17,039 nucleotides of DNA from CAZALT01 sp964485515 (GTDB lineage: Bacteria; Actinomycetota; Acidimicrobiia; Acidimicrobiales; Acidimicrobilacustridaceae), in contig CAZALT010000070.1 in NCBI GenBank assembly GCA_964485515.1, positions 1-17,039 of the forward strand, given 5' to 3'. A program made the position numbers and the translations under genes. The notes under the pieces are model-generated. The model searched no databases, was not told where the DNA came from, and was given only the letters and a program-made list of their open reading frames with translations. Positions 1 through 7,767 of this stretch are shown piece by piece (positions within the stretch are counted from its first letter, which is position 1; each line of letters starts with the position of its first letter).

Positions 1-54
1 CACACCCATAGCCGCCTAACCAGAAATCAAACCCACACCAGAGTCAGGAGAGCC
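1..54. mobile_element. Possible insertion sequence end (ISL3-like) interrupting the methyltransferase gene
   Basis: Methyltransferase homology stops at about position 54. Read on the minus strand, the sequence beyond begins GGCTCTCCTGACTC and has stop codons in all three frames within about 40 bases. From memory, terminal repeats of ISL3-family insertion sequences often begin GGCTCT, which is the basis for this guess. No transposase is inside the window and the other end of the element is not visible, so an unrelated insertion, a deletion junction or an assembly edge would look the same. Confidence 0.3.
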
Positions 55-827
55 CTATTTAGCTCGGGAGACCGTCGATAGACCAGGATCGAATTCCAGT
101 GCCGAGAGAAGTACGGCTCGTCGTTCTTGCTCTGCTGCGTATGTTTCCATGCAATGTTGGCCAAGAAATTCTCTGGTCCGAACACCTCGTCCATGACGCT
201 TCGAAGGTTCGCTCCCTCGTTGTCGTCAATTGTGACGAAGATTGCCCCGTCCTGACGGAGGAGGTTTCGAGCGAGGACCAGGCGCGGGTAGATCATTGAC
301 AGCCACCGGCTGTGACGCCTCCCGAGAATGGCCTCGCCGGAAGTCGATACTCGCATTCCTTCCTCGTCCAATTGGCCCGTGAACCCGAGGTAGCCACGCA
401 TGCCGTCTCGGAAGTCGTCCTGGTAGACAAAGTCGTTTCCTGTGTTGTATGGGGGATCGATGAAGATCAGTTTGACTTTGTCGTTGTAGGCCTTCTGTAA
501 GAGCTTGAGGACTTCGAGGTTGTCGCCCTCGATGAAGACGTTCTTGGCGTTGTCGAAGTCGACTGACCGGTCGAGGTCGGGCACGAGGGCGCCGCGACTG
601 GGGGTCAGCAGCGAGCGGATCGCGTCTTGCTTGCCTGCCCACATGAGACCAAAGCGCTCACGGCCCTCGGCCGGCGCGGTCACGTCGATGTCGAGCAGCT
701 CGCCGAGGCGGCTGGCATCGAGGACGCCATCAGCGATCACGCCCGGGAACAGCTCTTCGAACCTTGCCCGGCTCTCGCCCGCAAGATCGGGCGAGGAAAG
801 TTCGACCTTCGCTGGGTCCTCTGCCAT
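27..827 (-). pseudogene. Mod-like (type III family) adenine-specific DNA methyltransferase, C-terminally truncated
   Basis: This would methylate adenine in a specific DNA sequence. The 266 residues carry a family-typical N-terminus, an EGDNLEVLKLL stretch (about 100-110), the catalytic DPPY motif at 124-127 in FIDPPYNTGN, and the following DGAIFVTIDDNE and FGPENFLANI segments. In these beta-class enzymes the target-recognition region and the SAM-binding FxGxG motif lie after this point, so both are missing. Relatives are usually 500-700 residues long. The last residues (ALLTLVWV, then TGA) do not look like the family and come from the junction near position 54. The start is ATG at 827, preceded by a GGGAGG-type site. 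It is divergent from the UvrD-like gene with 79 bases between. As it stands the gene should be inactive. It may once have protected host DNA from the adjacent nucleases. Family assignment is firm; loss of function is inferred from the missing motifs. Confidence 0.75.
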
Positions 828-864
828 CGGTATGCCCGCCTCCCTGGAGCTCGTGAACCGCCCG

Positions 865-886
865 AGACTACGCACTCCTCGGACGA
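865..886 (-). promoter_or_regulatory. Candidate promoter/operator of the methyltransferase, shared with the nuclease operon
   Basis: On the minus strand TCGTCCGAG (886-878) is followed after 7 bases by TAGTCT (870-865), an actinobacterial TANNNT-type -10. The same layout occurs upstream of the nuclease operon at 7652-7685. No good -35 is visible, which would fit an activator-dependent promoter. Confidence 0.35.
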
Positions 887-894
887 CTATCTCG

Positions 895-900
895 TACCGT
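895..900 (+). promoter_or_regulatory. Candidate -10 element giving a leaderless UvrD-like mRNA
   Basis: TACCGT matches the actinobacterial TANNNT -10 pattern and ends 6 bases before the GTG at 907. Transcription would therefore start at or next to the start codon. No properly spaced Shine-Dalgarno site precedes that GTG and no clear -35 is visible. Confidence 0.35.
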
Positions 901-906
901 GGAGCC

Positions 907-3660
907 GTGACAGCAACCGGTGGCGCAAACGAGATCCCGACCCTCGAGGGCGAGGCCGCCAAGGCTGTCTCGTACCGCGGTGGCCACCTCCAGATCATCG
1001 CAGCGGCAGGCTCGGGTAAGACCGAAGTGGTCTCGCAACGGGTGGCGTCGTTGATCGCCGGCGGCGAGCCCCCGGAGTCGATCGTCGCGTTCACGTTCAC
1101 CGAGAAGGCGGCCGAGGAGCTCAAGGATCGCATCCGACTGCGGGTCACTGCCCTCATAGGTGAGGAGGCGACCGACCAGCTGGGCCGGCTGTTCGTGGGC
1201 ACGATCCACGCGTACTGCTTCCGGCTGCTCCAGACCCATGTTCCCGCGTACGAGATGTACACACCGCTCGACGCGAACCAGCTCGTGAACCTCCTGTACC
1301 GGGAGGGAAGCCGTCTCAAGCTGAAGCAGTTCGGGGCAGGGAAGCTCTTCCGCGGCATCGCTGCGTTTCAACGCAGCGCCGATGTCGTCGAGAACGAGCT
1401 GATCGACGCCGCCTCGCTGCCACCCGGCGACTTCCGGGACACGCTGGTGAGTTACTACGAGATGCTCGACGGATACCAGTTCATGTCGTTTGGTACCCAG
1501 ATCGTGCGAGCCGTCGAGGCGCTCGCGGATCCGACCACCCACGCGAAAGTCACCGCTGACCTGCGTCACCTGGTGGTCGACGAGTACCAGGATGTCAACC
1601 CCGCCCAGGAGCGGCTCATCGAGCTGCTGGCCAAGCCGGTTGGGACCGCCGACCTTGTGGTCGTGGGTGATGACGACCAGGCGATCTACCAGTGGCGAGG
1701 CTCGAACGTCTCGAACATCGTCACGTTCACAGATCGCTACGACGAGGTGACCACCTTTAACCTGCTCGTCAACCGGCGGTCTCGTCCGGCGATCGTCGAT
1801 TTGGCGAACTCCTTTGCCCAGTCAATCCCCGGACGCCTGGCCAAGGAGATGGGCCCATTCCGCGAAGCTGGCGGGCCGGCTGTATCGCTCGCTGTCGGGT
1901 TCGACGACGAAGCCACCGAAGCCGACTCCCTCGCGCTCGACATCGAACAGCTCCATGCTGCCGGGGTTGCCTACCGTCACATCGCGATCCTGGTGCGTGG
2001 CAGAGTCGCGTACGACCGTATCCTCGACGCGCTCGACGCAGCCGGCATCCCAGTGCAGCCGGGCGGGCGGACTGGGCTTTTTCAACAGCCGGAAGCAGCG
2101 GTGTTCGGCGCGACCTATTCGTGGTTGGCCGGCATCGACTGGGCACCGGGCCGATTCGTCCAACGACAGGTGATCACGCTCGATGACCTAGTCGCCGATT
2201 ACCAGTCGACGTTCCAGCTCTCTGCAGATTCGGAGCAGGTGCTTCGAGAACACCTCGAGGCCTGGAAGCCCATCACTCTTGAAACCGCTTTCGACGCCAG
2301 CCTGGTCGGCGACTTCTATTCGCTACTCGAGATCCTCGGGCTCTCCGGGTGGGACACGAGCGACGAACTGACCCGTAACCGTCTTGGCACCGTTGCCCGT
2401 TTCACCAATGTTCTCGCGGACTACGAGACCGTCTACCGGCGTTCTCGACGAGATCCGGACAACCTCGGGGAGCAGGTCGGCGGACAGATCGGCGGCGAAT
2501 GGTTCTATAAGAACCTGGCGCTACTCCTCGTCAACTACGCCAACGGCTCCTACGACGACTTCGACGGCGAGGAGGATTTGCACGCCGACGGCGTGGCGCT
2601 CGGGACCGTCCACGGCGCCAAGGGCCTGGAGTGGCCCGTGGTGTTCCTCCCATCCCTGACGAAGGGACGTTTTCCGTCCAGCAAGGTGGGGACGGCGCAG
2701 GACTGGCTGGTGCCCCGCGGCCTCTTCGACGCGGCGCGGTACGAGGGCTCCGACAGCGACGAACGCCGCCTGTTCTACGTCGCGCTTACCCGAGCGCGTG
2801 ACTGGGTCTCGTTGTCATCGCATCTGCGGGTGACGACGAACTCGGTACAGCCTTCGCCCTACCTCATCGAGTGTCTCGAGCACGTACAACCCGGTGGCGG
2901 GCACCCCACCGGCGTGCAAGCTACCGGACTCGAGCTGCACGACCTTGCCGTCAGCTACAGCGAGCTTGCCGCCTACAGCGACTGCCCACAGAGCTACCTC
3001 CTGCGCGATCAGCTTGGCTTCATGCCACCGATCCAGGCCGAACTCGGATACGGGAACGCGGTGCATCACGTGATGCGCGTGATCGCCGAGCACACCCAGG
3101 ACGCCGGTCGCTTGCCGTCACCGAGGGAGGTCAACGACCTCCTGAACACCGACTTCTTCCTGCCGTTCGCCAACAAGCCGGCTCACAAGGAGATGCGGGA
3201 GAAGGCGCGCAAGCTCATCTTCAAGTACGTGAACGACAATCAGAAAGAATTGCTGCGCACCTGGGCCACCGAGCGACCGTTCGAGCTCTACCTCCCAGGC
3301 GTGGTCATCAGCGGGCGGGCAGACGTCATCTACGACGACCACGACGGCATACCCGCAAATCTCGCCATCGTGGACTACAAGACCTCGACCGGGGGCCACG
3401 TCGAACCGCTCCAGCTCCAGATCTACGCCGACGCTGGGCGGCGGGAGGGACTGTCGGTCGGCGCAGCTTTCATCCACGACATGGCCACGACCACTCGGCA
3501 TGAGGTTGCCGTCGATGACGCATCCGTGGCCACAGCCGAGGCGACCGTGATCGCGGCCGCTTCGGCTCTGCGTCAACGTGACTTCACTCCCAAGCCGGAA
3601 CTCACGAAGTGTCGGGCATGCGACGTGAGCAGCGTGTGCGGCTCGGCGAAGCTCAGCTGA
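907..3660 (+). CDS. UvrD/AddA-like superfamily 1 helicase fused to a RecB/Cas4-type iron-sulfur nuclease
   Basis: This should be an ATP-driven 3'-5' DNA helicase with its own nuclease. The 917 residues show Walker A AAAGSGKT (32-39), motif Ia FTFTEKAAEEL, motif II VVDEYQD (about 224-229), motif III VVGDDDQAIYQWRGS, motif V GTVHGAKGLEWPVVF and motif VI RRLFYVALTRARD (about 620-632). The C-terminal third is a PD-(D/E)XK nuclease: YGNAVHHV (about 715), GRADVIYDD (about 803), VDYKT (about 822) and LQLQIYA. Cysteines in SDCPQSYLL (about 690) and in KCRACDVSSVC near the end (C-X2-C-X5-C) match the iron-sulfur cluster pattern of AddB and Cas4. Motif IV reads NRRS where NYRS is usual. The open frame extends upstream to 505, but that part is antisense to the methyltransferase. 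GTG at 907 starts just before the conserved region; ATG at 832 is the alternative. It ends 8 bases inside the convergent helicase gene. Confidence 0.9.
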   Translation: MTATGGANEIPTLEGEAAKAVSYRGGHLQIIAAAGSGKTEVVSQRVASLIAGGEPPESIVAFTFTEKAAEELKDRIRLRVTALIGEEATDQLGRLFVGTIHAYCFRLLQTHVPAYEMYTPLDANQLVNLLYREGSRLKLKQFGAGKLFRGIAAFQRSADVVENELIDAASLPPGDFRDTLVSYYEMLDGYQFMSFGTQIVRAVEALADPTTHAKVTADLRHLVVDEYQDVNPAQERLIELLAKPVGTADLVVVGDDDQAIYQWRGSNVSNIVTFTDRYDEVTTFNLLVNRRSRPAIVDLANSFAQSIPGRLAKEMGPFREAGGPAVSLAVGFDDEATEADSLALDIEQLHAAGVAYRHIAILVRGRVAYDRILDALDAAGIPVQPGGRTGLFQQPEAAVFGATYSWLAGIDWAPGRFVQRQVITLDDLVADYQSTFQLSADSEQVLREHLEAWKPITLETAFDASLVGDFYSLLEILGLSGWDTSDELTRNRLGTVARFTNVLADYETVYRRSRRDPDNLGEQVGGQIGGEWFYKNLALLLVNYANGSYDDFDGEEDLHADGVALGTVHGAKGLEWPVVFLPSLTKGRFPSSKVGTAQDWLVPRGLFDAARYEGSDSDERRLFYVALTRARDWVSLSSHLRVTTNSVQPSPYLIECLEHVQPGGGHPTGVQATGLELHDLAVSYSELAAYSDCPQSYLLRDQLGFMPPIQAELGYGNAVHHVMRVIAEHTQDAGRLPSPREVNDLLNTDFFLPFANKPAHKEMREKARKLIFKYVNDNQKELLRTWATERPFELYLPGVVISGRADVIYDDHDGIPANLAIVDYKTSTGGHVEPLQLQIYADAGRREGLSVGAAFIHDMATTTRHEVAVDDASVATAEATVIAAASALRQRDFTPKPELTKCRACDVSSVCGSAKLS

Positions 3661-4969
3661 TCCCGAGGATTCGACCTTGACCGGCGAGCGCCTCCCAGAA
3701 TCGCACGTGGGCGTCGTGGCCTCGGCCGACCACGTCCGGTCGCCCTGGGGCCTGCTTGGCATCGGGAACGAAGTTGGCGAGCGTCTTGCCGACATGATCA
3801 CGGGTCACGATGACGAGCGCCGATTGGTGACGGGATGTCATGACACAGAGCCGCCCCGTCTCGATGTCGAACGCCGACGGGTCGGTGACGCCGGATAGGG
3901 GATGGACGACGATCATCACGGGCCGTTCGAGTCCTTGCCACCGCTCGGGAGTGTCGACTCGCAGATGTGGGCCCCATGCTGCGAGATGCCCGGCCAAGGC
4001 AGCGTTCATCGCACGGTGGCTGCTCGACACACCGATGTGCCGTGCCTCGAGCCGACGTGCGGGTCCCTCACCGGTGCGGATCTCCGCCTTGGACTCGAGA
4101 AGGTCGTCGACCACGGTCGCTACGGCCGAAGCGATCTCGTCGTCCACCTCGATGGGTGGGCCGTGCTCGGGGGTGGGAACGGTGACCACCAACGGGCGAC
4201 CGTCCGCAAGCCCACCGAGGCGATGGCCAGGCGGTAGGTCCAGGCCGCGATCGCCCAGCGGGACGTAGGCGCTGAAGTCGAAGTCGTAGAACGGCCTCAC
4301 GAAGTCAACCGACTCGTTGGGTAGCCGCCGGCAGGCCGGCAGGGTTCCCTCGAACCGGACGTCACGCAACCCGTCCTCGGCCAGGACGATCTCGGGAGCG
4401 GCTTCGTGCGGCGCACGCGGCGAGGTCTCCCAGCGGCGCACGTCGATTGTCACCACAGGTGGGATCTGGCCGGGATCACCGATCATGAGGAAGGTCGGGC
4501 TCAACAGGGCGCATTGCATGAGGTCCGCCCAGCTCATCTGCCACGCCTCGTCGATGGCAAGGAGATCGAAAGGATGCGCGATGTCGGTGAGCGACCACTT
4601 CGCCGTGGTCGACACGACTACTCCTGGTTCGTCACCCAACGCGGTGCGGTCGGTCTCCCACGACACTGTGGAGGGGAAACCGGCCGGCTCACGGCTGCCC
4701 TTGCTCGCGAACCGGACTGCCCGCACCTCAGGATGAGCCGACGCGACGCGGATGCAGATGTCGTCAGCCTGGCTGTTTGTCTGGGCCGCGATGGCGACCC
4801 GGCTCCCGGCAGCGACCAGGGTCGAGAGCACCTCGATGAGCGTGTAGGTCTTGCCCGACCCCGGTGGTGCCTTGACGACGCCGAGGGTCCCACCACCCCG
4901 GAAGTAGGACACCAGATCCTCCTGGAGGGAGGTGTAGAGCTGATCAATGGCGGCGTTCGACGAGGTCAT
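3653..4969 (-). CDS. Superfamily 1B (Upf1/Dna2-like) helicase, third gene of the nuclease operon
   Basis: A 438-residue P-loop helicase. Visible motifs are Walker A APPGSGKT (34-41), motif Ia AAQTNSQADDI, Walker B LLAIDEAW (DEAW 140-143), motif III MIGDPGQIPPV (about 162-172), a motif V-like ERWQGLERPVMIVVHP and a motif VI-like RLCVMTSRHQSALVIV. DEA followed by GDPGQIPP is typical of the Upf1/Dna2 group rather than UvrD. No nuclease domain is fused to it, and it is compact for the group. The ATG at 4969 overlaps the TGA of the preceding gene in an ATGA, so translation is probably coupled. Its stop overlaps the end of the convergent UvrD-like gene by 8 bases. From context it is probably the motor of a complex with the two upstream products; substrate and polarity cannot be read from the sequence. 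Confidence 0.85.
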   Translation of the reverse strand: MTSSNAAIDQLYTSLQEDLVSYFRGGGTLGVVKAPPGSGKTYTLIEVLSTLVAAGSRVAIAAQTNSQADDICIRVASAHPEVRAVRFASKGSREPAGFPSTVSWETDRTALGDEPGVVVSTTAKWSLTDIAHPFDLLAIDEAWQMSWADLMQCALLSPTFLMIGDPGQIPPVVTIDVRRWETSPRAPHEAAPEIVLAEDGLRDVRFEGTLPACRRLPNESVDFVRPFYDFDFSAYVPLGDRGLDLPPGHRLGGLADGRPLVVTVPTPEHGPPIEVDDEIASAVATVVDDLLESKAEIRTGEGPARRLEARHIGVSSSHRAMNAALAGHLAAWGPHLRVDTPERWQGLERPVMIVVHPLSGVTDPSAFDIETGRLCVMTSRHQSALVIVTRDHVGKTLANFVPDAKQAPGRPDVVGRGHDAHVRFWEALAGQGRILGIS

Positions 4970-6531
4970 GCCGAGCTCCCGCCCTCGATCTGGGTGATGT
5001 CGTCCACGAGCAGATCGGTACCCCCGTCGTCTGCCTCGATGGCGACCGGTGGCGGAGCAGCGCCGTGGGTCAGCCATGCGCCGGGCCCGTCCTTCGCCTT
5101 CCACACGCGGTTGCTCCGTCGCCTCGTGAGGTCTGCGGCATCGGAGACGACGAACGCCACGTCCTTGCCGAGCCAGACGTCGTCAACGGGCTTCGCTCCG
5201 ACGCCGCAGCCGAGGGGCTTCGTCTTGCGGGCGGTCCACTCGAGCCGAACCACGGTGTCGTCGGGCGTCGCGACGATTTCGATGACCGTGGCCTCGTGGC
5301 CTCGAGAGCCGTAGGGGACCAGGCGACCGTTCTCACGCACCCGCTTCGGGATGCCGGGTTCGAGCTGGATGTCCCACACCGGAACGGTCGAGCGGCCACT
5401 GCCGAGGTCGGAGAGGCCAATCACTCTCCCGCGCAGGGCTTCGCCGTTGTCGATCGCCTCCTGGAACAGCACTGCATCGTCGTGGATGAGCTGGCTGATG
5501 TAGGCCTCGTCGGCTGCCGAGTAGATGAGGTAGCGAGACGCGGCTGCCGAGCCGTGGAAATCTGTTTCAGGATGGGCGACAAAGGCTGGGCCCTGGCTCG
5601 GGTCGTTCATCCGCAGCTCGATCCGTTGGTGCTGGTACCAAAACTCGTTGTGACCTTCAGCGACGAGACCGGCGACTCCCGGGTTTACGTGGCGGGAATC
5701 GTCCTGCAGCAACCGGTAGGCCTGCTCTGTGAGCCGCCACCGGCGCTCGAGCTCCGGTCGGAGTACCGAGGTGATCACGTCGGCGTCGGCCACCAGATCG
5801 CCGCCGGAGCGACGAAGCTCGTTCCACCGCTCGACACGGTCCGTCAGTTCGGAGCGTTCGAGGGCCGGATCCATCGTCGGGGAGATCGTCTGGCCCTCGG
5901 CGAGGGTCGCGGCATCGAGTCTGCGGGCCCGGTCGTCGGCGGAGGCAAGCCACGCCAGCTGGTAGCCGAGGTGGGCGGTCCGGGCGTCTTGTGCTGGGAA
6001 GACGTAGGCGTCTGACAGCGCCTCGCTCGCGTCGATCACGTGTTGGTGGCCGCGGCGTGACGTGTCGCGGAACATCCAGCCCGACAGGCGACCCAGTGCT
6101 CTCAGGATCTCTTGATTGGCTCCGCCGAACTTCGTCTGGGAGTACGTGTAACTGAGGTGGTGAAACATCGCCAGGTGCTGCCCGTTGGGGAGCCACACCT
6201 GGCGAAGAGCGCCGGGGCTCGCCGTCTGGTCGACAGGGTCGAACGTCCAGTTGTGCACGCGCATGTGAGCCAGAAGGTCCTCGGCAAATGACGCGCAGAG
6301 CTGCGCCACGTCGTCGCGAACACGTCCATCAGGGACAGAGGAGATCAATGGCGTGGAACCGACGGTTCCCCACGCGATGCCCCACAGCCTTGACTCGCCG
6401 GCCATCCGGACAAAGGCCACGATCAAGGCCTGATCCTCGGGGACCACCGCGTGATGGATCGTGGCGTACCGCGGTTGTGGCTGTCCGGCGTCCCACGCTC
6501 GCAGCTTGTCGGTGATCGCTCGGACGCTCAT
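4966..6531 (-). CDS. Uncharacterised 521-residue protein, middle gene of the nuclease-helicase operon
   Basis: I do not recognise this family. It has no signal peptide, membrane segment, P-loop or obvious catalytic motif. The N-terminal two thirds look mainly helical, with aromatic-rich stretches (YATIHHAV, MFHHLSYTYSQTKFGG, FWYQHQRIEL). From about residue 375 on it looks strand-rich (GRVIGLSDL, VPVWDIQLEPG, ATVIEIVA, VVRLEWTARKTKPLG), as in a small beta-barrel domain. It is locked between a nuclease and a helicase by 4-base ATGA overlaps at both ends, the arrangement expected for subunits made in fixed ratio. A scaffold, DNA-recognition or sensor subunit is a guess from context only. It is definitely a gene: long, in operon register, and with overlaps that fix both its start and its stop. 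Confidence 0.85.
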   Translation of the reverse strand: MSVRAITDKLRAWDAGQPQPRYATIHHAVVPEDQALIVAFVRMAGESRLWGIAWGTVGSTPLISSVPDGRVRDDVAQLCASFAEDLLAHMRVHNWTFDPVDQTASPGALRQVWLPNGQHLAMFHHLSYTYSQTKFGGANQEILRALGRLSGWMFRDTSRRGHQHVIDASEALSDAYVFPAQDARTAHLGYQLAWLASADDRARRLDAATLAEGQTISPTMDPALERSELTDRVERWNELRRSGGDLVADADVITSVLRPELERRWRLTEQAYRLLQDDSRHVNPGVAGLVAEGHNEFWYQHQRIELRMNDPSQGPAFVAHPETDFHGSAAASRYLIYSAADEAYISQLIHDDAVLFQEAIDNGEALRGRVIGLSDLGSGRSTVPVWDIQLEPGIPKRVRENGRLVPYGSRGHEATVIEIVATPDDTVVRLEWTARKTKPLGCGVGAKPVDDVWLGKDVAFVVSDAADLTRRRSNRVWKAKDGPGAWLTHGAAPPPVAIEADDGGTDLLVDDITQIEGGSSA

Positions 6532-7595
6532 GACTGGAGCTGCCGCTGGAGGTCAACTTCGCGGTCGGACACTGGGGCTGCGCCGTTGAGCAGTTCGATC
6601 GCCCGACTGATCGTGAGGTCCCCGAGCAGCCGCTTCACCTCGTTGCCAAGGATGACCGGCTCGTCGGCTTGAAGGGCACGCTGGTGGCATCGGGGAGCGA
6701 GGTCGCAGAAGCGCAGGCACGATTCGGAGTATTCCGTGTCGGCGTCGAGCACGCGCTTCACGAGCGCCGGATCATCCGCTGCGAAGTCGTCGTCCCGGAC
6801 AATCTCTTGGGCCACTTCCTCGAGCCGATTAAAGCCACGCTCGGCCCGGATTGCCTGGTAGGTGAGATCCTCATTCGCTCGGATAGCGGGTGAGTTCGAG
6901 CCGGGCCACGTGAAGATCAGCATCCCATCGGCCGCCACCTCGACTTCGTCCTGCAGCCCAAGGCTCTCGACGGCCAGTTCCAGCGCATGGCGATAGACAC
7001 CAGCCTGCGCTCGTGCGGTGGAGAGCTGATGGGGGTCGGTGTGACCGCCCCTGTCCGGGAACACCTTCACCTCGCCGACCGTGATTCGAGCGACTCCTGC
7101 GCTCTGCACGACGGTCACGACATCGATGATGAGCAGCGCTTCAGGGAGGATCACGCCCTTCGGAATGCGAATCATGGGCGCAGCCACGATCGTCTCCGCC
7201 GTCGCCGGATTTGCGGCGACTCGCCTGAGCCATGACTCGGTCTCGCTCAAGGCATGATCGACGGAGGTGATCTTCGAGCCCCCGTTCATCTTCAAGCGAA
7301 GATCGAACAGTCCGGTCGAGCCCGATGGGAGGCAGCCTTTCCGTTCCAGGGCCTGCCGCAGCTTCGCGGCATCGTCATAGAACAGGCCGGCCTCGAATCG
7401 GTTGCCTCTCGCGATTGCGAACGGCGACTGGCCGAAGGTTGGGGTGAGCCCCGCTTGTTTTGCTGCGGCGTCGAGCCTGATGTTGTGGACCGCTGAAAGG
7501 GCATTCGCCTCACACGTGGGATTCTTCGCCCACTGCTCGAAGCGGCCGCGAGTATTGCGCCTCGCCTCCTGCCGCAACTCGTCCACTTCCGCCAT
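6528..7595 (-). CDS. PD-(D/E)XK nuclease with Cas4/AddB-like iron-sulfur cysteines, first gene of the operon
   Basis: A predicted DNA nuclease of 355 residues. The core is IIDVV (D158), then VGEVKVF (E175 and K177 form the (D/E)XK) and a downstream HQLSTARAQAGVYRHAL helix. An earlier RGNRFEAG segment (63-70) resembles the first motif of RecB-type nucleases. Cysteines C293-X3-C297-X5-C303 in ESCLRFCDLAPRC, together with C28 in NPTCEAN, give the one-plus-three arrangement that holds an iron-sulfur cluster in AddB and Cas4; the usual spacing is C-X2-C, here X3. The start is ATG at 7595 with AGGAGG four bases upstream. Its stop overlaps the next start as ATGA. The likely job is DNA degradation together with the two genes that follow. 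Assignment rests on motifs read by eye, not on a profile search. Confidence 0.82.
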   Translation of the reverse strand: MAEVDELRQEARRNTRGRFEQWAKNPTCEANALSAVHNIRLDAAAKQAGLTPTFGQSPFAIARGNRFEAGLFYDDAAKLRQALERKGCLPSGSTGLFDLRLKMNGGSKITSVDHALSETESWLRRVAANPATAETIVAAPMIRIPKGVILPEALLIIDVVTVVQSAGVARITVGEVKVFPDRGGHTDPHQLSTARAQAGVYRHALELAVESLGLQDEVEVAADGMLIFTWPGSNSPAIRANEDLTYQAIRAERGFNRLEEVAQEIVRDDDFAADDPALVKRVLDADTEYSESCLRFCDLAPRCHQRALQADEPVILGNEVKRLLGDLTISRAIELLNGAAPVSDREVDLQRQLQS

Positions 7596-7651
7596 TCATC
7601 CTCCTGCGCCGTCGCCCAAGCCGACATGGCCGTGGCCGAACGACCATCGCA

Positions 7652-7685
7652 AAGGTACGCCATCCCTCGGACGATGCTCGGACGA
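7652..7685 (-). promoter_or_regulatory. Candidate promoter and tandem operator of the nuclease operon
   Basis: The plus strand holds two direct copies of CTCGGACGA (7666-7674 and 7677-7685) spaced 11 bp, one helical turn. Eight bases downstream in the minus-strand direction is TACCTT (7657-7652), a TANNNT-type -10. The start codon at 7595 lies about 50 bases further on. The repeat also occurs upstream of the methyltransferase in the same orientation. The rest of the 7596-7767 gap shows no convincing terminator for the relaxase gene. Confidence 0.4.
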
Positions 7686-7767
7686 GAGTGAGTGGTGCTT
7701 GTCTAGGCTGCCGGCCTCGGCGCTGAAGCCCCAGGACGTCACGACCGGACGGCGGGCGGGGTGGGGT

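Noticed and set aside
505..906. N-terminal extension of the UvrD-like reading frame
   Set aside because: It is antisense to the conserved methyltransferase and its translation is Arg/Ser-rich without family similarity. Helicase homology begins just after 907.
828..1358. Upstream extension of the methyltransferase reading frame
   Set aside because: It is antisense to the helicase N-terminus, including its Walker A region. The family-like sequence begins at the ATG at 827.
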